From assembly GCA_900765465.1 (NCBI GenBank), contig CAAFRM010000366.1:1-51843 (forward strand): a stretch of DNA of 51,843 bases. The letters run 5' to 3'. Below are positions 7,639 to 16,424 of the stretch, in pieces. A program made the position numbers and the translations under genes. The notes below the pieces were generated by a model. The model ran no database searches. It was not told the DNA's origin and was given only the letters and a program-made list of their open reading frames with translations. This DNA comes from an uncultured Prevotella sp. Its GTDB lineage: Bacteria; Bacteroidota; Bacteroidia; Bacteroidales; Bacteroidaceae. Position 1 is the stretch's first letter, and the number at the start of each line of letters is the position of its first letter.

Positions 7639-10600
7639 ATGAAGAAAACTTATTTATTACTTTTAACCGGACTCATTTGCTCATCGGCATGGGCAGATGG
7701 TACTTTAGGAGGCTACTTCTACAATCAGCAGGTTGCACCTACGGGATGGGAGTGGCAAAGTCCTGATTCCGTAGCTGTCAACAAGCAGCAGCCGCATGCC
7801 TGGTTCTTCTCGTTCCGCAATGTCGAAGAGGCGAGAAAGGTTTTACCGGAGAACAGTTCTTACTGGAAATCTCTCGATGGATTATGGAAGTTCCATTGGG
7901 CTCCAAATCCTGATGAGCGTCCTAAGGATTTCTACCGTACAGACTATGATGTCTCTCACTGGGACGACATCAAGGTGCCAATGAACTGGAATTTGGCTGG
8001 ACTGCAGAAAGATGGAAACAACAAGTATGGAGATCCGCTCTATTCTAACCAGCGTGTCATCTTCCAGCACTCCTGGAAGCCGATGAACGACTGGAAGGGT
8101 GGAGTGATGCGTACACCTCCTACCGACTGGATGACCTATCGCAACCGCAATGAGGTGGGTTCTTATCGCAGAACTTTCTCCGTTCCTGCAGACTGGAAGG
8201 GACAGCAGATCTATCTCAACTTCGATGGTGTAGATTCATTCTTCTACCTATATATAAATGGTAAGTATGTGGGATTCTCCAAGAACTCACGCAACCTGGC
8301 TGAATTCGACATCACACCTTATCTTAATAAGGAGGGTGAGGAGAATACGGTAGCAGTGGAGGTTTATCGCCATTCAGACGGTTCTTTCCTGGAGAGTCAG
8401 GATATGTTCCGCTTGCCTGGTATCTTCCGCACCGTGGCTCTGGTTGCCAAACCACAGGTTCAGGTAAGAGACTTCAAGGCTATTCCTGACTTGGATGAAA
8501 CCTACAGCCATGCCACCTTGCATATCACTGCCCAGTTGCAGAATCTTTCCAAGAAGGCAATCAAGGGTTATACCTTGCAGTATTCTCTCTATGCCAACCG
8601 TCTCTATTCCGACGACAATGATCTGATGGAAGGCGTTACAGCTTCTACTCCTCTCGTAGGAAAACTGAATTCCAAGGGCGAGATTGTTCTGGAAACTACG
8701 CTCGATGCAGCCAACAAGGTGAAGCTCTGGAGTGCAGAAGCTCCTTACCGTTATACATTGGTAGGAGAATTGAAGGATGCCAAGGGCAGAACGGTTCAGA
8801 CCTTTTCTACCATCGTTGGCTTCAGAAAGGTGGAAATCAAGGAGACTCCTGCCGAGAAGGATGAGTTCGGATTGGCTGGAAGATATTACTATCTCAACGG
8901 ACAGCCTATCAAGCTGAAGGGTGTCAACCGTCATGAGAACAATACGCTGTTAGGTCATACTGCTACCCGCGAGCAGATGGAGAACGAAATCTTCCTGATG
9001 AAGCGTGGCAATATCAACCATGTGCGCAACTGCCACTATCCTGATGCGCCTTACTGGTATTATCTCTGCGATAAGTATGGAATCTATCTGGAGGATGAAG
9101 CTAACCTCGAGAGCCATGAGTACTACTATGGCAAGCAGAGTCTTTCTCATGTACCAGAGTTCCGCAACGCTCATATCGCCAGAAACATGGAGATGGTACA
9201 CGCTACCGTGAATCATCCTTCTGTAGTAATCTGGAGTCTGGGTAACGAGGCTGGTCCTGGCAAGACTTTCGTAGATTGCTATAATGCCATCAAGGCTTAT
9301 GATACCAGCCGCCCAGTTCAGTATGAGCGCAACAATGATATCGTGGATATGGGTTCTAACCAGTATCCTTCCATCGCCTGGGTTCAGGGTGCCGTACAGG
9401 GCAAGTACAAGCTGAAGTATCCGTTCCACATCTCTGAGTATGCTCACTCTATGGGTAATGCCTGCGGTAACCTAATAGATTACTGGGATGCTATCGAGAG
9501 CACCAACTTCTTCATGGGTGGAGCTATCTGGGACTGGGTAGATCAGGCCCTTAACAAGCAGGATCCTGTAACCGGAAAGACCTACTGGGCATACGGCGGT
9601 GACTTCGGTAAGGACAACAAGCCAAACGATGGTATGTTCTGCATGAATGGTATCGTTCGCCCAGACTTCTCACCTAAGGCTCAGTACTATGAGGTAAAGA
9701 AGGTTTATCAGAATGTAGGCGTGAAGGCTGTAGATATGAAGCAGGGACAGATTGAAATCTTCAACAAGAACTACTTCGAGCCTCTCAAGAATTACCAGAT
9801 TGTATGGTCTCTCTATAAGGACGGTGTCTGCATTTCAAAGAATCAGCCATTGCAGGGTGCCAAGAATATCGTGGGTCCTCGCGAGAAGGGCTTCTATACC
9901 TTGCCATACGATTATGCAAGCCTCGATCCTAAGAGCGAGTACTTCGTAACAGTTCAGTTCCTTCTGGGTAAGGATATGCCTTGGGCAGCCAAGGGTTATC
10001 CGCAGATGGAAGAGCAGTTGAGAGTAAAGGGCGCTGATGTGGCTGCTCCTTCTATCGCTACTGTTGCCAAGAACGGTAAGGCGATGAAACTTTCGGTAGA
10101 TAAGGCGGCTAAGCGTGCCAACATCAATGGCGGCAACTTCCAGGTGGCTTTCGATCTGAATACAGGTGCTATCTATAGCTTGAAGTATGGAAGTCAGGAT
10201 ATCATCAAGGATGGCAATGGTCCTAAACTCGATGCATATCGTGCTCCTACTGACAACGATGCCGGTATCGGATACCACAATGCATGGTTCAAGAATGGTC
10301 TGTACGACCTGCAGCATGTAGTGAAGAACTGGAACTATACAGCCAAGAAGAATGGTACTTACCAGCTCGACTTTACTGTAGAGAGTCAGGGTAAGGAGGG
10401 ATGCGATGTGAATTACAGCAACCGCGACCGTGATCCAGAGTCTTGCTATAACTTCGAGAAGAACAAGCATGCCTTGACTGATGCTGACCTGAAGTTCACT
10501 TCACGCCAGATCTATACGATCTATAAGGATGGTTCTATCGAGATGCAGAGTGCCATCGGTGCTAATCGTTCTAAGGTTATCTTGCCTCGTATCGGCTATT

Positions 10601-11553
10601 CTATGGTATTGCCAAGCGAGTTGAACCAGTATGATTATTATGGACGTGGACCTGTCAACAACTACAACGACCGCAAGACCAGCCAGTTTATCGGTTGGTA
10701 CCACAGTCCGGTAGCAGAGCAGGGCATCATGCTTCCTAAGCCACAGGCACAGGGCAACCGCGAGGAGGTACGTTGGTGCGCCGTTACCAACGACAGCCAG
10801 CAGGGTGTAGTATTCATCTCTGACAGTACAATGTCTGCCTCAGCATTGCCTTGGAGTCAGCAGGAGTTGACTTTGGCAGCACATCCATATCAGTTGCCAA
10901 AGAGCAGCGGTACTCACTTGCACCTCGATGCAAAGGTTACAGGATTGGGCGGTGCCAGCTGTGGACAGGGGGGTCCTTTGACACCAGATCAGGTGCGCAG
11001 TACTCCTACCACATTCGGATTCATCATCCGTCCAGCGGTGAAGTCAGAGCTTGGAAATATCGTGAAGGTTTCAGCTACCGGTCGTGAAATGGTGAAGGAG
11101 ATGATGAAGAAGATGCAGCAGAATCAGCAGACATCCAGTCTTCAGATTGCCTTTGCTTCCAGCCAGGAACCTGATGAGGGTGATGCTGCCTACTTGGTAG
11201 ATGGCGATCCTTCTACATTCTGGCATACGATGTATTCCATTACATTGGCTAAGTATCCTCACTGGGTTGACTTCGATGCTGGCAAGCAGAAGGTCATCAA
11301 GGGCTTTACTTATCTGGCACGCCAGGATGGTTCTCTGAATGGTTGCATCAAGGATTATGAAATCTACGTCAGCAACGACAACAAGACTTGGGGTGAGCCA
11401 ATCTTGAAGGGTCATTTTGAGAAGACAGCCAAGCTGCAGAAGGTGATGTTGAACAAGCCTGTCAAGGCTCGCTACTTCCGTCTGCGTGCATTGAATGAGC
11501 AGAATGGCCAGGATTATGCTTCGGGTTCAGAGTTTACACTGATTACTGAATAA
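7639..11553 (+). CDS. GH2 beta-galactosidase with C-terminal F5/8C domain
   Basis: The 1304-residue exported enzyme has a signal peptide ending near SSAWA-D. It has the full GH2 layout: sugar-binding jelly roll (from about residue 70, SLDGLWKFHWAPNP), two immunoglobulin-like domains, the TIM barrel, and a beta-galactosidase small chain (about 820-1150, with YYGRGP). The acid/base Glu537 lies in WSLGNEAGPG and the nucleophile Glu600 in HISEYAHSMGN. The last 130 residues (AYLVDGDPSTFWHT to ARYFRLRALNEQNG) form an F5/8 type C, CBM32-like carbohydrate-binding domain. It probably acts in the periplasm or at the cell surface on galactosides such as plant galactans or host glycans. The N-terminal signal and the extra domain distinguish it from cytoplasmic LacZ. 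It stands alone with its own promoter and terminator. Confidence 0.92.
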   Translation: MKKTYLLLLTGLICSSAWADGTLGGYFYNQQVAPTGWEWQSPDSVAVNKQQPHAWFFSFRNVEEARKVLPENSSYWKSLDGLWKFHWAPNPDERPKDFYRTDYDVSHWDDIKVPMNWNLAGLQKDGNNKYGDPLYSNQRVIFQHSWKPMNDWKGGVMRTPPTDWMTYRNRNEVGSYRRTFSVPADWKGQQIYLNFDGVDSFFYLYINGKYVGFSKNSRNLAEFDITPYLNKEGEENTVAVEVYRHSDGSFLESQDMFRLPGIFRTVALVAKPQVQVRDFKAIPDLDETYSHATLHITAQLQNLSKKAIKGYTLQYSLYANRLYSDDNDLMEGVTASTPLVGKLNSKGEIVLETTLDAANKVKLWSAEAPYRYTLVGELKDAKGRTVQTFSTIVGFRKVEIKETPAEKDEFGLAGRYYYLNGQPIKLKGVNRHENNTLLGHTATREQMENEIFLMKRGNINHVRNCHYPDAPYWYYLCDKYGIYLEDEANLESHEYYYGKQSLSHVPEFRNAHIARNMEMVHATVNHPSVVIWSLGNEAGPGKTFVDCYNAIKAYDTSRPVQYERNNDIVDMGSNQYPSIAWVQGAVQGKYKLKYPFHISEYAHSMGNACGNLIDYWDAIESTNFFMGGAIWDWVDQALNKQDPVTGKTYWAYGGDFGKDNKPNDGMFCMNGIVRPDFSPKAQYYEVKKVYQNVGVKAVDMKQGQIEIFNKNYFEPLKNYQIVWSLYKDGVCISKNQPLQGAKNIVGPREKGFYTLPYDYASLDPKSEYFVTVQFLLGKDMPWAAKGYPQMEEQLRVKGADVAAPSIATVAKNGKAMKLSVDKAAKRANINGGNFQVAFDLNTGAIYSLKYGSQDIIKDGNGPKLDAYRAPTDNDAGIGYHNAWFKNGLYDLQHVVKNWNYTAKKNGTYQLDFTVESQGKEGCDVNYSNRDRDPESCYNFEKNKHALTDADLKFTSRQIYTIYKDGSIEMQSAIGANRSKVILPRIGYSMVLPSELNQYDYYGRGPVNNYNDRKTSQFIGWYHSPVAEQGIMLPKPQAQGNREEVRWCAVTNDSQQGVVFISDSTMSASALPWSQQELTLAAHPYQLPKSSGTHLHLDAKVTGLGGASCGQGGPLTPDQVRSTPTTFGFIIRPAVKSELGNIVKVSATGREMVKEMMKKMQQNQQTSSLQIAFASSQEPDEGDAAYLVDGDPSTFWHTMYSITLAKYPHWVDFDAGKQKVIKGFTYLARQDGSLNGCIKDYEIYVSNDNKTWGEPILKGHFEKTAKLQKVMLNKPVKARYFRLRALNEQNGQDYASGSEFTLITE

Positions 11554-11570
11554 TAAGTAGAAGATAAGAA

Positions 11571-11602
11571 AAAGGCTGGTGCATATTGCATCGGCCTTTT
11601 TT
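11571..11602 (+). terminator. Terminator after the GH2 gene
   Basis: AAAGGC (11571-11576) pairs with GCCTTT before a T-run, with an inner TGCATATTGCA dyad. It lies 18 bp after the stop codon. Confidence 0.75.
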
Positions 11603-11650
11603 AGTTAAAACATATATTGCTTTCATTTTTCCCGGGATGTATATAAACAA

Positions 11651-11682
11651 AAAGTGGATTAACCTTTCGATTAATCCACTTT
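11651..11682 (-). terminator. Terminator directly behind tRNA-Arg
   Basis: A perfect 12-bp stem (AAAGTGGATTAA at 11651-11662 with 11671-11682, 8-nt loop) begins only 2 nt past the mature 3' end of the leftward tRNA. Read leftward it continues into a T-rich stretch. Confidence 0.8.
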
Positions 11683-11684
11683 TG

Positions 11685-11759
11685 TGATTCCGTTGGGGTT
11701 CGAACCCAAGACCCACAGCTTAGAAGGCTGTTGCTCTAATCCAACTGAGCTACGGAACC
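11685..11759 (-). tRNA. tRNA-Arg (anticodon TCT)
   Basis: The complement folds as a 75-nt cloverleaf. The acceptor stem GGTTCCG pairs with CGGAATC (one G-U). The D arm is AGCTCAGTTGGATTAGAGC, the anticodon loop CTTCTAA carries TCT, and the T arm holds GGTTCGAACCC. The discriminator base is A, and CCA is not encoded. The TCT anticodon reads AGA/AGG arginine codons. Confidence 0.95.
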
Positions 11760-11898
11760 AACACTGCCATTTTTCATTAGCGAGTGCAAAGGTAATACTT
11801 TTTTGTGAATCCACCAAATATTTTGGGATATTTTTTTCTTTTATTTCAATATTACGTAAATTCTTTATAGCAAGAGCATCTTCTTCGATTATTTTTAA

Positions 11899-11985
11899 AG
11901 CTTTTGCCCTTACAGGGCGCAGAGCAGATGCAACAAAAAACCCAGGGTGTTACCCTGGGCTATGAGCTTTTGCCCTTTCAGGGCG
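11899..11985. repeat. Pair of 21-bp GCCCT-AGGGC direct repeats
   Basis: AGCTTTTGCCCTTACAGGGC (from 11899) and AGCTTTTGCCCTTTCAGGGC (from 11965) differ at one base and are 66 bp apart. Each contains a small GCCCT/AGGGC dyad. Related elements in reverse orientation occur at 46506 and 46569. Confidence 0.6.
11941..11959 (-). terminator. Terminator-like hairpin CCCAGGGT-GTT-ACCCTGGG
   Basis: A perfect 8-bp GC-rich stem with a 3-nt loop; on its left is an A-run (11932-11940) that reads as a T-run leftward. It lies 64 bp past the end of the leftward TPR gene and is the likely terminator of the dnaN-to-TPR operon. Confidence 0.65.
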
Positions 11986-12022
11986 TTTGAAAGTGCAATC
12001 CTTTGATGTACCTTTAATTTTA

Positions 12023-13672
12023 TTATTTCAGTTTCTTGAGATAACCCTCAGCACGGGTATCTCCCAATTCCTTTGCTTTTTCCAGGTTCTTGCGAGCCTC
12101 TTCCTTCTGCTTGTTCTCCATCTGGAGCAAACCGAGGAGGAGATAGCCATCGGCATATTCTGGAGCAATCTCTATGCAATGCTTGGCTGCACTGATGCCT
12201 TCTGCATATCGCTTCACACGTAAGTCAAGACTAGCCCATTCTGCAAAATAGGTAGGCTCGTTTGGAGCGAGGTAGCAGGTACGGGCAATATCAATCAGCG
12301 CTGGCTGCCACATGCGCAACTTGGTCTCAGCCTTGTATCTGGCATAGAAAAATGCAGGATTAACAGGACGGACAATCGAATCATACATATTGTAGTCGGC
12401 TATCGCACTGCGAAACTCTCCCTGTTCTGCCTGGAATTCACCACGAGCCAGATAGTAAGGACCAGCCATGGTGCCCGAATTCTTAGCCTCATTGACTGCA
12501 CTGTCCAGCAAGACCTTGATCTCTGTAGCTGGAGCCTTGAGCTGAATCTTAGCCTGAGCTGCCTCCAGGAAGATTTCCGGATTCTTGACTGAAGTCTTGG
12601 TCAGGGCGATGAACATATCGTATGCCTTCTGATAATTACCCTTGGTAAAGATGATGCGTGCTTCCTGATGCTGATATACAGGATTGGCATTGATGGCGTA
12701 TGCCTTCTGTGCCTCTTCTATCGCCTTGTCGTAAGTCCAGGCTGTATAGGCAGAATCACCCTTATAGATCAGTTTCTGATAGATGACATCAGAATAATTG
12801 GAGTGGGCTTCATCCTTGGCTGAAGATTTTTTGATTCCATCTTCCATACATTTGGCAGCCTCGGCAAACTCGTTCTTATCTACAAGAAGAGTTGCTTTTT
12901 CCTTATAGCCGAATGCTGAAGCAGGGAACTTTGTCATAAACTCATCTGCATACTTGTCATAGATGTCGCGGGACACTTGAGACTTATTGAGCGTCATCAT
13001 CGTAATCGCCTCCTGTTCGGTATCAGGAAGAGCGGTACGGATGCCTGTTTCGCGAAGGGCTGCATCCAGTGTGGAAAGACCTGTCACCTTCAACTCCTTG
13101 GCATAATTGGCATCAATGGCAGTTACCTGACCGTTGCTATGCATGATACCAATCACCTGACCGTTTTTGTTGACGAATGGGCAACCCACTGCATTGTCGG
13201 GTACGGTGTTGGAGAAGATGTAGTAATTGTAAGTTTCCTTAAACTTCTCAACGCTTGCGATATCCTCCTGCTGGAAAGGTGACTTCTTGATAGAATAAGG
13301 AACGAGCCAAACCTTGCTGCCCGCAGGTGATTCTGCCGTAGCAATGTTGGCAGCCGTGGTATTACCCAGTACCCTGAACTTAGCCACATCGTAAAGTTCA
13401 TCGGCACCGAGGATAGCATCCACGTCCATCGACTTTCCGCTGGCATCCACGATGGTAGCCTTCACAGCACCGATAAACGGTTTGAAGGTACCGATAGCCG
13501 TTCCCTTGTTATCAATAAACACACCTTGTGTAGAAGAGATGATGTTACCATCCTTGTTGAAGGTGGTGAGTGTAAATACGCTCTTGGCGGCTTTCTGTAC
13601 AGAGCCTGGCTGAGCGAAGAGGGATGATGCACCCAGCATCAGTCCCATCAGTATCATATTTATTCTTTTCAT
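12023..13672 (-). CDS. Secreted trypsin-like (probably inactive) domain plus TPR repeats
   Basis: The 549-residue protein has a signal peptide (ends SLFAQ). Residues about 25-220 follow the pattern of a trypsin-like HtrA/S1 beta-barrel (STQGVFIDNKGTAIGTF, then NGQVIGIMHSNGQVTAID). The catalytic positions look lost. The place of the usual TNxHV histidine reads TFKPF, and the GNSGGP serine region reads VGCPFVNKNGQ. Residues about 230-549 are tetratricopeptide repeats (YAEGISAAKHCIEIAPEYADGYLLLGLLQMENKQKEEARKNLEKA split over helices). The start codon overlaps the recN stop as ATGA, so the two are translationally coupled. A periplasmic scaffold or binding role is inference. Confidence 0.75.
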   Translation of the reverse strand: MKRINMILMGLMLGASSLFAQPGSVQKAAKSVFTLTTFNKDGNIISSTQGVFIDNKGTAIGTFKPFIGAVKATIVDASGKSMDVDAILGADELYDVAKFRVLGNTTAANIATAESPAGSKVWLVPYSIKKSPFQQEDIASVEKFKETYNYYIFSNTVPDNAVGCPFVNKNGQVIGIMHSNGQVTAIDANYAKELKVTGLSTLDAALRETGIRTALPDTEQEAITMMTLNKSQVSRDIYDKYADEFMTKFPASAFGYKEKATLLVDKNEFAEAAKCMEDGIKKSSAKDEAHSNYSDVIYQKLIYKGDSAYTAWTYDKAIEEAQKAYAINANPVYQHQEARIIFTKGNYQKAYDMFIALTKTSVKNPEIFLEAAQAKIQLKAPATEIKVLLDSAVNEAKNSGTMAGPYYLARGEFQAEQGEFRSAIADYNMYDSIVRPVNPAFFYARYKAETKLRMWQPALIDIARTCYLAPNEPTYFAEWASLDLRVKRYAEGISAAKHCIEIAPEYADGYLLLGLLQMENKQKEEARKNLEKAKELGDTRAEGYLKKLK

Positions 13673-15327
13673 ATTCTCAATAATTCTTTGGCATTGGCAA
13701 GAGCTGCCTGCGTGATGTCACTGCCACTGAGCATCTGGGCAATTTCCTCAATGCGCTCCTGGTTGTTGAGTTCTTTCATGTGCGAGATGGTTCCATTCTC
13801 GGTTTCCTCCTTCAATACCTTGTAATGATGGCTACCCTTGGCTGCTATCTGTGGCAGGTGAGTGATAGAGAGTACCTGTCGGTTCTGGAGTCCCATCTCT
13901 TCCATGATATCTGCCATCTTTTCAGCTATCTTGCCGCTTACTCCGGTATCAATCTCATCAAAGATGATGGTTGGCAACTTCACGGCTCCACTGATCATTG
14001 CCTTCAGCGAGAGCATCACACGGGCAATCTCACCACCCGAAGCTACCTGACTGACAGGCTGTAGCTGGGTACTCTTGTTGGCACTGAAGAGGAAGCTGAC
14101 CTTATCGGCACCATTTCCAGACAGTGGTTTGTCTGCGAAGGCAATCTCGAATCTCACATTCGGAATGCCCAGCGGGATGAGTCTGCCCTTCATCTCTTTT
14201 TCGATCGCCTTTGCTGATTTCTGACGGATGGAAGTGAGTAGGGTAGCTTGCTTTTCAGCCTTGGCAAGGAGAGCAGCAACTTCTTTTTCCTTCTCTTCGA
14301 TGTCTTCATCGCCATTATCGATATGTGCAAGCTGTTCTGCGATGCGGTCACGGGTAGCGATGAGTTCAGTTACCGTTTCCACATGGAACTTCTGCTGCAG
14401 GGTGTAGAGTTTGTCCAGACGGGTATTGATGGCATCCAATCGGTTAGGATCGAATTCCACGTGATCTACACTACTGCTGATTTCCTGTGCGATGTCCTTC
14501 AGTTCGATATAGCTGCTCTGCATTCTGCCAGCCACATCCGTCATGCTTGGATAGACATCACAGATATTTTCCAGTTGATGAGTGGCGTTCTTCAGTTTGT
14601 CAAGTATGCTGTCGTCTTCTCCCGAAAGCGCATTGTCTGCTTCGAAGAGAGCGGTCTTGATATCCTCCGAATGGCTCAGGGTCTCTGCTTCCTGTTCCAG
14701 CTGTTCCAATTCGCCTTCCTGCAGATTTGCATCATCCAGCTCTTTATGCTGGAAGCGCATAAACTCCTCGTTCTCACGGTTCTTGGCAATTTCGGCTTTC
14801 AGCTCTTCCAGAAGTTCCTTGGCTTTGCGATAGGCATAATACTCCTTTTGGTAAACCTTGAGCTGTTCGGTATCCTGAGCGATGATATCCACCACATTCA
14901 ACTGGAAGTCTTCTTTCTGCAGAAGAAGATTCTGATGCTGCGAATGGATATCCACGAGTTGCTCTCCCAATTCTCTCATACGGGTGAGAGGCACCGGGGT
15001 ATCATTGATGAAGGCACGGCTCTTGCCGGCTGCAGTCAACTCTCTTCGGATGATCGTATCATCGGCATCATAGTCGATGTCGTTATCATCGAAGAATTTC
15101 TGCATACCATATCTGGAGAGATCGAAGTGAGCCTCTATCACGCAACGGTCTCTTCCAGCCTTGATCGCCTTGCTGTCGGCACGGTTACCCAGAAGCAGTC
15201 CGATGGCACCGAGGATGATACTCTTTCCTGCTCCTGTCTCACCCGTGATGACGGAGAAGCCAGGATAGAGAGAGATGTTCAGCTCGTCGATGAGCGTGAA
15301 GTTCTTGATATATAATTGCTTGAGCAT
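13669..15327 (-). CDS. recN: DNA repair protein RecN
   Basis: The 552-residue SMC-like ATPase has the RecN N-terminus MLKQLYIKNFTLID, Walker A GETGAGKS (residues 29-36), a long central coiled coil (about 155-370), the ABC signature around QVASGGEIARVMLSLK, and Walker B TIIFDEIDTGVSG. RecN binds DNA ends and helps hold them during RecA-dependent double-strand break repair. Length matches the family (about 550). It lies downstream of porD with a 131-bp gap and overlaps the TPR gene by 4 bp. Confidence 0.95.
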   Translation of the reverse strand: MLKQLYIKNFTLIDELNISLYPGFSVITGETGAGKSIILGAIGLLLGNRADSKAIKAGRDRCVIEAHFDLSRYGMQKFFDDNDIDYDADDTIIRRELTAAGKSRAFINDTPVPLTRMRELGEQLVDIHSQHQNLLLQKEDFQLNVVDIIAQDTEQLKVYQKEYYAYRKAKELLEELKAEIAKNRENEEFMRFQHKELDDANLQEGELEQLEQEAETLSHSEDIKTALFEADNALSGEDDSILDKLKNATHQLENICDVYPSMTDVAGRMQSSYIELKDIAQEISSSVDHVEFDPNRLDAINTRLDKLYTLQQKFHVETVTELIATRDRIAEQLAHIDNGDEDIEEKEKEVAALLAKAEKQATLLTSIRQKSAKAIEKEMKGRLIPLGIPNVRFEIAFADKPLSGNGADKVSFLFSANKSTQLQPVSQVASGGEIARVMLSLKAMISGAVKLPTIIFDEIDTGVSGKIAEKMADIMEEMGLQNRQVLSITHLPQIAAKGSHHYKVLKEETENGTISHMKELNNQERIEEIAQMLSGSDITQAALANAKELLRI

Positions 15328-15458
15328 ATTTTATTCTACTTTTTGATAAAGATATGAAGGGAAAGCTGATTCTGATTTTCAGAAGCTTCCGTTCTGGAAG
15401 ATGATCTCATGAAGATTCCAACCTGAAAAATCTATCCAGACAGATGATTCCTGAAAGA

Positions 15459-16424
15459 TTATTCCTTGACCAGATCCCAATATTTATTCTGTGAAGGATT
15501 GATGGAGAAGAGGAGTTCATAGATGCTCTCCTTTTCCTTTTGGGTTCCCTTGCCGCGATAGATGTTGGCAAGTTCATCCTTCTTGAAGTCGGTCCATATC
15601 TGTGGCAACAAACTGAGAGGGTGGTTTTCCTTCGCCTTCTTCAGTCCAGTTTCCAGGGCTGCGGTTATCTCGGTACGACCTCTTTCCGCATTATTCGCCA
15701 TCTCGTCGAGTCCTTTCCGATAGTAGTCATACTGCAACTGTCTGAAGGGTTCCAACGCTCCATCCAGATAGTCTGAGATGATGGCATATCGGTTGCGGTC
15801 ATCAGCGAAAGCCTTCCATCCGGGATAATCCAGATTCTGGGCATTGTTTGTCAGATTCATGCAGCGCTGCAGGATGTCTTCACCACCTTTGGGTGCAAAA
15901 CTATCCAGATCGATGCCGATGATAAGATATGCATAATAGGCAAAGAGAGCAGTAAGCTGATTGTCTATCTGCTGCTCATTGAACTCCAACTGGTCGTATT
16001 CGGCAAAACGAAACGTGAAGTTATCGTCCACATTATTATATAAGGTGGAGGTGTATGCCGAATTGAAGACGGGGCGATTGGCCTGTATCAGCGCCTTGCA
16101 GGTAAAGAGATTCTGGTCTCTGTCATACTTGGTGACGGTGATATTGAAGTTGCAGATGATGCGTTCGTTCTTCTGAAACTGAAGATGAGTCCATTGGCGA
16201 TTGTTGACGAACTGCTGCAAGGTCTGTTGCAGATTGTCGAATACGCCTTTCTCCGTGCCCGAGATCTGGGCATGGTTGATGGTAATCTTAGCCTGCAGCT
16301 CCTGTGCTGAAATCGTAGAAGGACTGCAGCACAGGAGGCCACCAGCTAAAGATACCGGACTAAAACAGGAGAGCCAGCTCGTCAATGATGTCGTGAGCCA
16401 CCTCAGTCTTCGGTTTCTTTTCAT
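15459..16424 (-). CDS. porD: PorD-like protein (DUF4835), type IX secretion accessory
   Basis: The 321-residue exported protein has a long basic signal region ending near STISAQE. The body is characteristic of the DUF4835/PorD family: ELQAKITINHAQISGTEKGVFDNLQ, NRPVFNSAYTSTLYN, and the YYAYLIIGIDLDSFAPKGGE segment. Porphyromonas gingivalis PorD is required for the type IX secretion (Por) system, and its gene also lies beside coaBC and recN. The ATG at 16424 lies inside the 3' end of coaBC (65-bp overlap). No later in-frame methionine would keep the signal peptide. Its presence suggests the host secretes proteins by the T9SS, although no other T9SS gene is in view. Confidence 0.85.
   Translation of the reverse strand: MKRNRRLRWLTTSLTSWLSCFSPVSLAGGLLCCSPSTISAQELQAKITINHAQISGTEKGVFDNLQQTLQQFVNNRQWTHLQFQKNERIICNFNITVTKYDRDQNLFTCKALIQANRPVFNSAYTSTLYNNVDDNFTFRFAEYDQLEFNEQQIDNQLTALFAYYAYLIIGIDLDSFAPKGGEDILQRCMNLTNNAQNLDYPGWKAFADDRNRYAIISDYLDGALEPFRQLQYDYYRKGLDEMANNAERGRTEITAALETGLKKAKENHPLSLLPQIWTDFKKDELANIYRGKGTQKEKESIYELLFSINPSQNKYWDLVKE

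Noticed and set aside
11685..11759. tRNA-Arg as an integration site
   Set aside because: No duplicated tRNA 3' end was found within the window and no integrase gene is present.
14248..15315. A 355-residue rightward frame opposite recN
   Set aside because: It is the complement of conserved RecN sequence with no promoter or ribosome site.
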